Positions 33,508-40,928 are shown, numbered from the stretch's first letter. The stretch is 40,980 nucleotides of DNA from Nitrososphaerales archaeon (GCA_030037995.1 JASHPQ010000174.1:1-40980); one strand, 5' to 3'. The notes: generated by a model from the sequence alone, not told the origin. Numbers and translations are program-made.

Positions 33508-33864
33508 CTACTTCTCTTCTTCATCCTCAGCTTTTTCATCTTCTTTCTTCTTGGACCCGGAACTTTCCGCTTTCTTCGTCTTCTCTTCCTCCTCCTCTTC
33601 TTCTTTCTCGAGTTTTTGTTTTACGAAGGTCAACGACCCGTCCTCGCTGAGGATACGAAACTGCTTTTTCAGATCCTTCGAGTGGAGAAAACGCTTCATG
33701 TACGTCCTTATTTCGGGCGAGCTAACGTGAGTTCGTGGGGATTTGTCCTCGAACGAGATCAAGTCTCCGTCCTTGTCGCTCTTCACCGGAAGCTTGGCTT
33801 CAATGAAAGAAACCACATCCTCCTTCAAATTCGAATCCAGAGCAGAAACGTCTATGCTTACCAT
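33508..33864 (-). CDS. L22e-like ribosomal protein
   Basis: The 118-residue protein resembles eukaryotic eL22: an N-terminal strand-helix part (IDVSALDSNLKEDVVSFIEAKLPVKSD), then HVSSPEIRTYMKRFLHSKDLKKQFRILSEDGSLTFVK, which lines up by eye with the eL22 pattern of a basic RYLKYLTKKYLKK helix, an LRDWLRVV strand and a final Y/F-rich strand, and finally an acidic-basic low-complexity tail as in eL22. eL22 is not universal in archaea. The start overlaps purA by 7 bases, so it is translated with it. The family call is by pattern only. Confidence 0.62.
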   Translation of the reverse strand: MVSIDVSALDSNLKEDVVSFIEAKLPVKSDKDGDLISFEDKSPRTHVSSPEIRTYMKRFLHSKDLKKQFRILSEDGSLTFVKQKLEKEEEEEEEKTKKAESSGSKKKEDEKAEDEEEK

Positions 33865-34880
33865 TCTCTGCTGACCACTTTCCTTTCTATGATGTCTTCA
33901 GCATCCGGTCCAGTGCCGATATAAACTACCGGGGTTGATAGCTCAGACTCTATCTCATCTACGAAGGCCCTCGCGTCCTTCGGGAGACGATCGAATTCCC
34001 GCATGTGGCTCGATTCTGGGAAAAGTGCATCCAGTTTTGTGATGCCGATCTGAGTAGCAGAATTTAGGGTAACGGATTCCCTTGCGAGCTTGAAATTGAA
34101 GGGGGCTGCTCTTCGCAGTCTGCCAGTGACGCTACCGAACTCCTGCCATCCTCTTTTCACGGTTTCCTCCCGGCTCAGCTCCCCTTCCAACGGGCCCGAA
34201 CCAACTCGGGTGATGAACGACTTGAAAACTACCACAACTTCGCTGACCCTCTTCGGGCCTACCCCGACATCGGAGCATATTCCTGAGGCACTGACATCTT
34301 TGCTCGTCACGTACGGGTAGTCACCGTGGTAAAGCGAAAGAAGAGCCCCTTGCGTTCCCTCTACAATTACTGGTTCGTCTCTGTCGAGAGCAGAATTAAT
34401 GCGGAGGGACACGTTGCCGAGATAATCTCGCATTCGTTCATCATCTTTTGCGAGCTTGCCGACGCGCAGGATCCGATCAGCGTTCGCGGGGCCGGTGCCG
34501 GTTCCCGTCGTGCCAATTACATCCTTTAGATGGCCCTCCCTGTCCATCTCGACGTGCCTTTTTTCAATTATGGCGCAGTTTCTGTCAACTTTTGTTCGAA
34601 AACGGGACCCTGTATCCTGCACTTCTTTGAAGAAAACGTCGGGATCCACAAGAACGCCGGCGCCTAGAAGCAGCTCCGTCTTTTCATTTACGACGGCGCA
34701 GGGCAGCATCCGCAATTTCAATGTTTTTCCCCTGTAAATGACAGTGTGGCCGGCGTTGGGGCCTACACCGCCGCGCACTGCGATCGATGGTTTTTTCTTC
34801 AACGCTATGTACGAAATTATCTTGCCCTTGCCCTCGTCACCGTAGGCTCCACCTACAATTACCCAGCATCCGCTCGCCAT
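33858..34880 (-). CDS. purA: Adenylosuccinate synthetase (short archaeal form)
   Basis: The 340-residue enzyme joins IMP and aspartate using GTP in AMP synthesis. Signatures: GGAYGDEGKGKIISYIA (10-26) with the P-loop-like GDEGKGK, GPNAGHTV (about 40-47), IGTTGTGTGPANADR, VEGTQGALLSLYHGDYPYVTS and TGRLRRAAPFN. The length, about 90 residues shorter than bacterial PurA, is the known archaeal short form. It lies 62 bases downstream of uppS and shares a 7-base overlap with the L22e-like gene. Confidence 0.96.
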   Translation of the reverse strand: MASGCWVIVGGAYGDEGKGKIISYIALKKKPSIAVRGGVGPNAGHTVIYRGKTLKLRMLPCAVVNEKTELLLGAGVLVDPDVFFKEVQDTGSRFRTKVDRNCAIIEKRHVEMDREGHLKDVIGTTGTGTGPANADRILRVGKLAKDDERMRDYLGNVSLRINSALDRDEPVIVEGTQGALLSLYHGDYPYVTSKDVSASGICSDVGVGPKRVSEVVVVFKSFITRVGSGPLEGELSREETVKRGWQEFGSVTGRLRRAAPFNFKLARESVTLNSATQIGITKLDALFPESSHMREFDRLPKDARAFVDEIESELSTPVVYIGTGPDAEDIIERKVVSREW

Positions 34881-34942
34881 TTGATAACTTGTACCTGCCG
34901 TTCCATTAAGCCGTACTTTTCACACTTACCGTTAAGTAACTT

Positions 34943-35722
34943 TCATCGTCCAAATCGTCTTGTCCTCTTCTGGTACGTTCGCACGGCTCTCATGAGATCG
35001 ATTTTGCGAAAGTCCGGCCAGTACTCGTCCACAAACACGAGCTCGGAGTAGGCGCTCTGCCAAAGCAGGAAACCGGAAAGTCTTTCCTCCCCCGAAGTCC
35101 TGATAACGAGATCCGGATCCGGGTTTGGAAGGTAGGATGTATAAAGCGAGTGCTCAATGGTCTTCTGATCTATGTCCTCCGGCGAAATCCTCCCGTCCTT
35201 GACCAGTTTGGCGATCGTCCTGACAGAATCAACAATCTCGGTTCGCCCCCCGTAGGCGATTGCAATGTTCAGGAAGTGGTCCGAGTAGTCGGCCGTCTTT
35301 TTCTCTATCTCTTGGAGTATCTCCCGCATTCTGGGAGTGACCAGCTCCAGCCGGCCGATCGCAGTGACCCTTACCTTGAACCGAGTGATCCGTTCATCCG
35401 TCAAGAGTCTGTTCAGGCGCTCGGTGAAGAGCTCGAAGAGCTCTTGCAACTCCTCTGGAGAGCGATTGAGATTTTCCGTGGACAGAAGATACAGAGTTAT
35501 CGTCCTGATCCCTATCTCGTGGCACCATTCCAGAAGCTCCTCGGCCGTGTTGGCGCCTTCGATATGCCCGATGACCCGTTCAATTGATTTCTTGCTGGCC
35601 CACCTTCGGTTCCCATCCAAGATAATCGCGATGTGTTTGGGGACCTCACCGTTCTTGATGCTCCTCGATAGAATTGATTCATAAACCGTGTAAACACCGA
35701 GGTAATTCAGGATCGAAGGCAT
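34943..35722 (-). CDS. uppS: cis-Prenyltransferase (UppS / dehydrodolichyl diphosphate synthase family)
   Basis: The 259-residue protein adds isoprene units in cis to build the long polyprenyl diphosphate used as glycan carrier. Visible are IAIILDGNRRWA with the catalytic Asp D36, the H-box like GHIEGANTAEELLEWC, LYLLSTENLNRSPEEL (FSTENW-like), and the C-terminal DLVIRTSGEERLSGFLLWQSAYSELVFVDEYWPDF. It complements the UppP-type phosphatase encoded at 5011-5856. Upstream, 235 bases without a gene contain its promoter and a possible small RNA. Confidence 0.95.
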   Translation of the reverse strand: MPSILNYLGVYTVYESILSRSIKNGEVPKHIAIILDGNRRWASKKSIERVIGHIEGANTAEELLEWCHEIGIRTITLYLLSTENLNRSPEELQELFELFTERLNRLLTDERITRFKVRVTAIGRLELVTPRMREILQEIEKKTADYSDHFLNIAIAYGGRTEIVDSVRTIAKLVKDGRISPEDIDQKTIEHSLYTSYLPNPDPDLVIRTSGEERLSGFLLWQSAYSELVFVDEYWPDFRKIDLMRAVRTYQKRTRRFGR

Positions 35723-35807
35723 CGGGCACCATCCTCTAGACTAATTCGACAGAGCAGCTCTTTCTCTAAATCATCTTACGAACAATAGACGTGCACTCGC
35801 TTTCAGC

Positions 35808-35881
35808 AAAAAAAGAGGATCCTGGAAAATCTTCGCGGTTGGCTCATAACCGCAGAATTAACCGGAGATTTGCATTCCTCA
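35808..35881 (-). ncRNA. Candidate small RNA or structured leader upstream of uppS
   Basis: On the minus strand a TATA-like TTATAATG (35903-35910) is followed after about 25 bases by a region with a perfect 6-base hairpin (GCGGTT/AACCGC, 35835-35853, 7-base loop) and then seven T at 35814-35808, a plausible termination site. No family was recognised. It may be a free small RNA or an attenuator-like part of the uppS leader. Confidence 0.3.
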
Positions 35882-35959
35882 GAAAATTCACTGCCGAATG
35901 GGCATTATAACTTTTGACCCAGATTACACTCTGCATGAGAGCGAGGGTGAGTCACACTC

Positions 35960-37135
35960 TCACATCTCGATTGCCTGGGTCTCCCTCCGTCGCCGACTGA
36001 AGAACCTGTAGAGATACGCAGCAATGGTGAAGTTGACCGCGAGTGCGAACATTATGATCGCGACAAAAAAGTCGCTGTTGTTGCTGGGAGAGATCAGAAC
36101 GTTTGCAAAGATTGCGACCGGAAAGTAGAGCAGCCCCAGTACGAAGAGCTCGACAAGATATCTCGCGATCCTCCTTTCACCGGGGCGAATCAAGTTAAAG
36201 AAGATCGTCGTCGTGACGTAGATTGCAATCCCCATCCATACGAAAGGCTGGGCGCTCTGGATGAAATAGCCCGCCATGATCGGCGTCTTATTCAGAAACA
36301 GCGACGGATTCTGGGAAATGGCATGGAGCAAGGAACAAGCAGTCGAACAAATTCCCCCGCTTGTGGGAAAGAACACCGAGAAACCTGTGGCGATCCCGAC
36401 TAGGACGATTAGCACACTAGCGATGACCGAGAAAAGCCGGAGGTAGCCCGCCGCGGACAGCTTACCTATAGACTCGATTTTTCGATCAATGTCAAATCCT
36501 CGTATGATGAAAACTACTCCAATGAAAACAACAAGGATCAACGGGCCCGCATGCGGGAAATAGAACGATGTCAATACCAGCGCCACAAAGATGATGCCCG
36601 GGACTCCCAGAGCATACCTTGCGTACCTGGGATCGAACACCAGCATTCTGAGATATCTACCGAGCACCTGGTAGCTCTCTTCTACGGATCGGCTGTGCTT
36701 CACGATGACTTTTCGGATGGAGACTATCGGAACGAGACTCTGCAGAACTGGAGCGAGCTCTTCCCCCTCGACTCCGTCAGAAATAAGTACGGCCGAGTCC
36801 GCCGGGTACCCCTTGAGGACGTTCGCGACCTGATTTCGGATCTTCTTGTCACCCAAAACGCCCCGTTCAAAGAGCCCGCTTACCGTGACGACTTCGCAGA
36901 ACTCCCCTTTTTGGAGCAGCGCGTCGTACTCCTTCACCGCCGCAAAGATCGCATTGGCATCCGCCTCTTCCGGATCTGTTATCGAAAGTTCCGTCGCTGC
37001 GGCAACGCAGGCATCTCGTCCGAGGATCGGGGTCTTGATGCCAGTTTTGACACCGATATCATCATCTCTATCAATGCAAATCAAAAGAGTGCGGGAAGGC
37101 CCAGTACTACCTGCGGAATTTTCTTTGCCGGACAA
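35960..37135 (-). CDS. DUF373 family membrane protein
   Basis: The 391-residue protein begins with a soluble domain (about 15-160) having RTLLICIDRDDDIGVKTGIKTPILGRDACVAAATELSITDPEEADANAIFAAV, the DUF373 signature, and continues with about six membrane helices (from ALGVPGIIFVALVLTSFYF to the end). DUF373 proteins are archaeal and uncharacterised; the D-rich start resembles metal- or nucleotide-binding loops. It ends the minus-strand run fap7, coiled-coil protein, DUF373, with 47 bases to the upstream gene. Confidence 0.88.
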   Translation of the reverse strand: MSGKENSAGSTGPSRTLLICIDRDDDIGVKTGIKTPILGRDACVAAATELSITDPEEADANAIFAAVKEYDALLQKGEFCEVVTVSGLFERGVLGDKKIRNQVANVLKGYPADSAVLISDGVEGEELAPVLQSLVPIVSIRKVIVKHSRSVEESYQVLGRYLRMLVFDPRYARYALGVPGIIFVALVLTSFYFPHAGPLILVVFIGVVFIIRGFDIDRKIESIGKLSAAGYLRLFSVIASVLIVLVGIATGFSVFFPTSGGICSTACSLLHAISQNPSLFLNKTPIMAGYFIQSAQPFVWMGIAIYVTTTIFFNLIRPGERRIARYLVELFVLGLLYFPVAIFANVLISPSNNSDFFVAIIMFALAVNFTIAAYLYRFFSRRRRETQAIEM

Positions 37136-37182
37136 AATCCTACGACTGTAAATGTCTCTTTGCTCAAGGATGCAAAATGACT

Positions 37183-38052
37183 CTACTTCAAGACCTCGTT
37201 GTCGTCCCCAAAGACCAGCTTTAGTTCGTCGAGGCTGAGCTTGTCACCCTGTTCGTATTTCTTCCTCGCATCATCCCTCGCCCTGTCCACGAGCTGCCTC
37301 GTTTTCGCCTTGTTTGTCTCGAACTCCCTCGAGCGCCTTCCGTCGAGCTGGCTGCGCCTCTGGTTTCGCAGGTTGTCCAACTCTCCCGTGGCCTTGGTAA
37401 TATTGGCGTCCAGTTCCATCAGCGTGTTGTTGATTCCTTCGATCTCCTGAAACAGCTGGTGTCTCTGATTTAGCATCGTCGCAACTCGCTCATGTTTTGC
37501 CTTTACCTCGGCGTCGTTTTCGGCGCGAAACCGGTTCATTTCGTCAAGTTTAGATTTCAGCGCCTTGATCTGGTCGATGAGAACGGAGCGTTCCTGCTTC
37601 GTGGAATATGCTTTCTTCCAGACCTTGAGTTTTGTTTCGAGATCCTTGATCAGACTCACGAGCTGCTTTTCCTCATCGCGAGACAGGCGTTCGGTTTGAA
37701 GCCGCCACTCGGCCTTTCTGCGCTTTTCATCCAGCGCTTCCCCTCCTCTGGGAATGTTTTTCTCAAAACCCTTCAGTACCTTGTCAACCTCATCGGACTT
37801 TGCCTTGATCTCACGAATCTTTGTAAGAAGCTCGCGACGGTTAGTCTTGAAAGCGCCGAGCTTCTCATAATAGTCATCGAGCGATTTTCTGTCGGCATTA
37901 ATCTTCTCGGTAAAATCCCTGATTTCCTTCCTAATCTCTCGCCGCCTCTGATCCAATCTTCGATACTCATTTATCATATCGAGTCTTTGCGCGGCCAGAG
38001 AGTCGATCTTTTGGCTCAGTGCCTCTAGGTCAACCTCCCCTTGAGGTTGCAT
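37183..38052 (-). CDS. Archaeal coiled-coil protein (COG1340-like)
   Basis: Nearly the whole 289-residue product is a coiled coil with charged heptads, from DLEALSQKIDSLAAQRLDMINEYRRLDQRRREIRKEI to NKAKTRQLVDRARDDARKKYEQGDKLSLDELKLVFGDD. A Gly-Pro-type break near PRGGEALDEKRRKAEWRLQT (about 101-120) and the conserved C-terminal DKLSLDELKLVF are typical of the widespread archaeal COG1340 family. The function is unknown; ribosome or chromosome roles are sometimes suggested. It lies between fap7 and the DUF373 gene on the same strand with short gaps. Confidence 0.82.
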   Translation of the reverse strand: MQPQGEVDLEALSQKIDSLAAQRLDMINEYRRLDQRRREIRKEIRDFTEKINADRKSLDDYYEKLGAFKTNRRELLTKIREIKAKSDEVDKVLKGFEKNIPRGGEALDEKRRKAEWRLQTERLSRDEEKQLVSLIKDLETKLKVWKKAYSTKQERSVLIDQIKALKSKLDEMNRFRAENDAEVKAKHERVATMLNQRHQLFQEIEGINNTLMELDANITKATGELDNLRNQRRSQLDGRRSREFETNKAKTRQLVDRARDDARKKYEQGDKLSLDELKLVFGDDNEVLK

Positions 38053-38083
38053 TATTCGCAGAATTCACCCTTTTTTCTTCCGA

Positions 38084-38740
38084 TTAATATTTACTTTTAC
38101 GCGCCCTTGGAGAGGCGAATCTAGTTATCCTTTTTGGTATGTTAAATGTATTGTATTTACCCTGAAGCGCACTCGTGAACGACGAAGGCGTCGAGGTAGA
38201 TAACCAATCAATAGAGCCGAAGAAAGGTGCCTCTTTCCCTTTAATAAGATCTAACGACCTTTGGGCGATTGTCTCCGGCTTTGTTCGGGTAGTATCGAAT
38301 TCCGATATTTTCTTTGGATCGTATGCCTGAACACATGCCGCTGCGATGACGCCAATCATCTCAGCTTCGACGTTCTCGACGATCTTTCTTTCCGGGTACT
38401 TGCGGGCCTCGTACCGCTTTCGGAGCGTTCTCGGCGAGCATCGCAAGACTATCACTAGATCCAAGTCTTTGTTGGGGACAACGTATGGCAGAAGATGACC
38501 GGATACGACGCGATTTCTGGTCTCAATCTTGCCTCGAAGTCGCCTCGTGTCAATAACGTACTCGAGCCCTACTCGCTTGGCAAAGTGATTTTTAATCGCA
38601 AATTCGTTGATTGAAATAAATTCAAGATTTGATATGTTGGAAAGAGCACTACTCACTGTCATCTTTCCTGTACCTGGCGAACCGGTTATTCCAACACGCC
38701 GGCTTTCAAAGTCAGTTTTGAACTGACCTCTTGCTTCCAA
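38084..38740 (-). CDS. Fap7/AK6-type adenylate kinase-like NTPase
   Basis: The 218-residue protein fits Fap7/AK6 (hCINAP), which acts with uS11 in small-subunit maturation and has adenylate kinase activity. The P-loop is at 20-28 (GSPGTGKMT), followed by FISINEFAIKNHFA, the NMP-binding DTRRLRGKIETRNRVVSGHLLPYVVP and the LID-like LRCSPRTLRKRYEARKYPERKIVENVEAE. The residue after the Walker A lysine is Met rather than Ser/Thr, with Thr next to it. The C-terminal 45 residues extend past the usual end and are basic. It heads the run with the coiled-coil and DUF373 genes. Confidence 0.88.
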   Translation of the reverse strand: MEARGQFKTDFESRRVGITGSPGTGKMTVSSALSNISNLEFISINEFAIKNHFAKRVGLEYVIDTRRLRGKIETRNRVVSGHLLPYVVPNKDLDLVIVLRCSPRTLRKRYEARKYPERKIVENVEAEMIGVIAAACVQAYDPKKISEFDTTRTKPETIAQRSLDLIKGKEAPFFGSIDWLSTSTPSSFTSALQGKYNTFNIPKRITRFASPRARKSKY

Positions 38741-38944
38741 TTTATTTTGGAAGTATTTTTCCTCCCGTCTACCTATTATTCATTGCAGGTCTCCTACCGG
38801 CTAATCGCTGTATGAATGGTCTTGCAACAAGACAAATCCACACTGAACAGAAAAAATGTCGTGTGGACCGATCTGATAGAATCGAAGCCTCAAGGGAGAA
38901 TCGACAAATATGCACCAACGTTTTGTGGCGACACTGCTTGCTAT

Positions 38945-38975
38945 CCCAGCTTAGCCTCGTTCAGGATAGGCTGGG
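38945..38975. repeat. Strong 13-pair hairpin in intergenic region
   Basis: CCCAGCTTAGCCT (38945-38957) and AGGATAGGCTGGG (38963-38975) pair at 12 of 13 positions (one G-A mismatch, one T-G pair) around a 5-base loop. It lies 27 bases beyond the stop of the small minus-strand gene. No T-run follows closely, so it could be a processing signal, part of an RNA, or a terminator. Confidence 0.45.
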
Positions 38976-39001
38976 CTAGGCGTACTGACAATTAATGTCT
39001 G

Positions 39002-39232
39002 TTAATGCATTGGGCAGTGCTTTTCATGAATTTCCGGATAACGCTTCGCTACTGCTTCACATACTTGTTTCTTTTCTTCCGGTGTACCAAATCGTGATAC
39101 TCTGGAAAGTGCATCTCTCGCATGTGCTTCATCCTCAATTGGATACTTTCTTTCCCCCGGAACGGCGAATTCAGAATCAGGTAATTCCTTCTTTTCGTTA
39201 TATGTCAGCTTAGTCAATTCATTATGCCTCAA
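39002..39232 (-). CDS. Small DUF6582-like protein
   Basis: The 76-residue product MRHNELTKLTYNEKKELPDSEFAVPGERKYPIEDEAHARDALSRVSRFGTP... contains the LPDSxFA-xxxxRKYPIxDExHARxAL pattern known from many small uncharacterised proteins of phages, bacteria and archaea (DUF6582-like). Such proteins are charged and all-helical; function is unknown. It ends with HEKHCPMH, a His/Cys cluster that could bind metal. It sits between the strong hairpin and the tRNA-Glu gene, with a TATA-like region not obvious. Confidence 0.62.
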   Translation of the reverse strand: MRHNELTKLTYNEKKELPDSEFAVPGERKYPIEDEAHARDALSRVSRFGTPEEKKQVCEAVAKRYPEIHEKHCPMH

Positions 39233-39386
39233 TTTGTAGAGCTCATGTCATCCTAATAAGACTTCAAACGCCAATCGTTGTACCGAGTGCCGTAACAAGA
39301 CTACAATGGAAGCTCATCGGATCGTCAAGTTCTGAGCTAAATGTGGTAAAGTGCTCCGGCCGGGATTTGAACCCGGGTCAGTGACT

Positions 39387-39442
39387 CTCGAGTCTCCCCT
39401 TGACCTTGTGCACGAGGGAAGATGTCTCCCCGTTAAGTTAGA
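39387..39442 (-). other. tRNA-Glu intron 2, canonical anticodon-loop position 37/38
   Basis: About 56 bases. Exon bases CTCTCG pair with CGAGAG (39390-39385) across the splice sites, and inside the intron TCTTCCCT (39422-39415) pairs with AGGGGAGA (39400-39393). Splice points may be off by one or two bases. Confidence 0.75.
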
Positions 39443-39460
39443 CGAGAGGCCACTATGCTT

Positions 39461-39508
39461 TTCCGTCAGGTTCCGACGAAATCAGAATTAATATTCCAGC
39501 GGAACCCA
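39461..39508 (-). other. tRNA-Glu intron 1, non-canonical D-loop position
   Basis: About 48 bases inserted after the D-loop GGCC. GGTTCCG (39506-39500) pairs perfectly with CGGAACC (39475-39469), and exon TCCG with CGGA next to the 3' site gives a relaxed bulge-helix-bulge. Exact ends are uncertain by a few bases. Confidence 0.72.
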
Positions 39509-39551
39509 GGCCGGACTACACCACCGGAGCTCTTTGTACACCGTTTGGAAG

Positions 39552-39776
39552 TTATTCCCCGCCGAGGATATTCTTTGCTGCAAGCCTCACGTCTGAGGCT
39601 TTCACGGTGTGTCTTCCAGCGTGAAGCGATAGTTCGATCGCGCTTTTCGCAACGCGATTTGCAACGTCCTCGACTACCCTCCGAAGCTCCTCGGCCGCCT
39701 CGTCACTCACACGTTCGGCCCCCGATTTTTTGATAATTCGGTAAACTGCAGCTAGGCCGAATTCTGTTTCGGACAA
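39552..39776 (-). CDS. Archaeal histone
   Basis: The 74-residue product SETEFGLAAVYRIIKKSGAERVSDEAAEELRRVVEDVANRVAKSAIELSLHAGRHTVKASDVRLAAKNILGGE (in segments) is a single histone fold: helix 1 at LAAVYRIIKKSG, long helix 2 from DEAAEELRRVV, helix 3 from KASDVRLAAKNIL, with the RVS and HTVKASD loops that hold DNA. It dimerises and wraps DNA. The frame is open upstream, but GAGGAG at 39786-39791, nine bases before the TTG at 39774-39776, sets the start. It is divergent from the geranylgeranyl reductase-like gene and lies 21 bases upstream of tRNA-Glu. Confidence 0.94.
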   Translation of the reverse strand: MSETEFGLAAVYRIIKKSGAERVSDEAAEELRRVVEDVANRVAKSAIELSLHAGRHTVKASDVRLAAKNILGGE

Positions 39777-39785
39777 AAGTGAATT

Positions 39786-39791
39786 CTCCTC
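39786..39791 (-). promoter_or_regulatory. Ribosome binding site deciding the histone TTG start
   Basis: Minus-strand GAGGAG nine bases before the TTG at 39774-39776; the longer upstream frame would add residues unlike any histone. Confidence 0.6.
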
Positions 39792-39908
39792 AGAAACGAA
39801 ACCGACTCCCGGAGCGTATTTTAGCTTTGAGCGTTGGGACGTAAAAAGCAGAAATACGCATGTGACCAAAATCGGCCTGACTTTTTTCTGTGAGGAGTCG
39901 TTAAGGAT

Positions 39909-40928
39909 TTGCACATAGCGGTCGTGGGTCTCGGGGTTGCGGGGAGTTACTTACTGAATCGCCTCAGCCAAGAGCACGACGTCACTGGTTACGAAATGCA
40001 GAAGGAGGGAGAATTCCAGGCGGTCTGTGCCTGGGGCACGTCAAAAAATGAACTGAGGAAGTTCATGCACCCCGTGGGTGTTGATTTTGACAAATATGTC
40101 CTCTTTGACGGTAAGGAGATGATCGTCGACGTTGGAAAGGGGAATTTTCGCAAGATTCCTCTAATCGGCTTGGTCACATACGACAAGCACCGGCTAGAAG
40201 CAGATCTGACGAGAGGGAAGAAGGCGAAATTTGGGGTTAAGGCGACTCCGTCCCTGCTGAAGGACGAAAATTATGACATGATTATTGACTGTACGAGCAT
40301 ACATCGGGCATTTCTCCCCAAGGTGCAAGAGGATCTCTGGGTCCCGTGCGTGGAGTACCGAATGGACTACGGCAAGGACCGCACGCCGTACAAAGACTTC
40401 TTCATCAAACCCTTTCAGGGGCTGAGCGGGTATTTTTGGTACTTTCCGCTGGAGGATGGCCTCGCATACGTGGGGGCGGGCGATTTTCAAAAGCGACACA
40501 ACGAATTTCTGGACAATTTCAATTCTCAAAATCCTGGCAAGGTCTTGAAGAAGATTGGCAGACCCATCCGGATATCGCCGCCTAAATATTGCGAGCCGTT
40601 CTACATCGGGAACGTGGTGGGCTGCGGGGAGTCGATTGGGACTGTTTTTCCGCTATTAGGCGAGGGAATAATTCCGAGCCTCCAGTGCGCCGATCTTCTT
40701 TGCCGAAACCTGACGGATCTTCCGGCATATCGGAAGGCCGTCTTGGAAAAATTCGAGTACTTCAACTACGTCTATGATATTATCAAACTCAAGTTCGCCG
40801 GCAAGTTCAGCATGGTAAAGCACCTGCCATTGATGTTGAAGACCTACCGAGAAATGAAGAAAATGGAAGACCGTTTTGGTCTCGAAGTCCGGATGGCTGA
40901 CTTTAAGGAAATAATATCTAACTCATAA
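39909..40928 (+). CDS. Geranylgeranyl reductase-like FAD flavoprotein
   Basis: The 339-residue protein starts at TTG with HIAVVGLGVAGSYLLNRLSQEHDVTGYE, a Rossmann FAD-binding motif (GxGxxG, acidic end at E29). Later come DMIIDCTSIHRAFLP and the second FAD motif region NVVGCGESIGTVFPLLGEGIIPSLQCADLL, typical of the GGR family, which saturates isoprenoid chains of archaeal lipids or other prenyl groups. The GAGEA-type pattern appears as GCGESIGTVFPLLGEGI. Substrate unknown; other p-hydroxybenzoate hydroxylase-fold oxidoreductases are the alternative. It is divergent from the histone gene. Confidence 0.85.
   Translation: MHIAVVGLGVAGSYLLNRLSQEHDVTGYEMQKEGEFQAVCAWGTSKNELRKFMHPVGVDFDKYVLFDGKEMIVDVGKGNFRKIPLIGLVTYDKHRLEADLTRGKKAKFGVKATPSLLKDENYDMIIDCTSIHRAFLPKVQEDLWVPCVEYRMDYGKDRTPYKDFFIKPFQGLSGYFWYFPLEDGLAYVGAGDFQKRHNEFLDNFNSQNPGKVLKKIGRPIRISPPKYCEPFYIGNVVGCGESIGTVFPLLGEGIIPSLQCADLLCRNLTDLPAYRKAVLEKFEYFNYVYDIIKLKFAGKFSMVKHLPLMLKTYREMKKMEDRFGLEVRMADFKEIISNS

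Larger units (their letters stand above)
39352..39530 (-). tRNA. tRNA-Glu(CUC) with two introns
   Basis: The 5' exon (39530-39509) starts GCTCCGGTGGTGTAG, and the 3' end (39358 down to 39352) closes with CCGGAGC plus discriminator A, complementary to the first seven bases. The T-arm is CCGGG-TTCAAAT-CCCGG. The middle exon (about 39460-39443) gives D-stem half GCAT, anticodon stem GTGGC and loop CTCTCG, with anticodon CTC at 39446-39444. The 3' exon starts near 39386 (AGTCAC) and completes the anticodon stem GTGGC/GTCAC. Removing about 48 and 56 bases leaves a 75-base tRNA with 4-base variable loop, as in other archaeal tRNA-Glu. CCA is not encoded. Confidence 0.9.

Noticed and set aside
35943-35962. 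GTGAG/CTCAC inverted repeat at the DUF373 stop as a terminator
   Set aside because: The arms are only about five bases and no T-run follows on the minus strand.
38731-38979. 82-residue plus-strand frame
   Set aside because: Overlaps the fap7 start and the strong hairpin, with no protein-like pattern.
39352-39455. Type II (Leu/Ser) tRNA starting at GTGGCCT
   Set aside because: The acceptor ends do not pair; the true 5' end GCTCCGG lies 76 bases further upstream and gives tRNA-Glu with introns.
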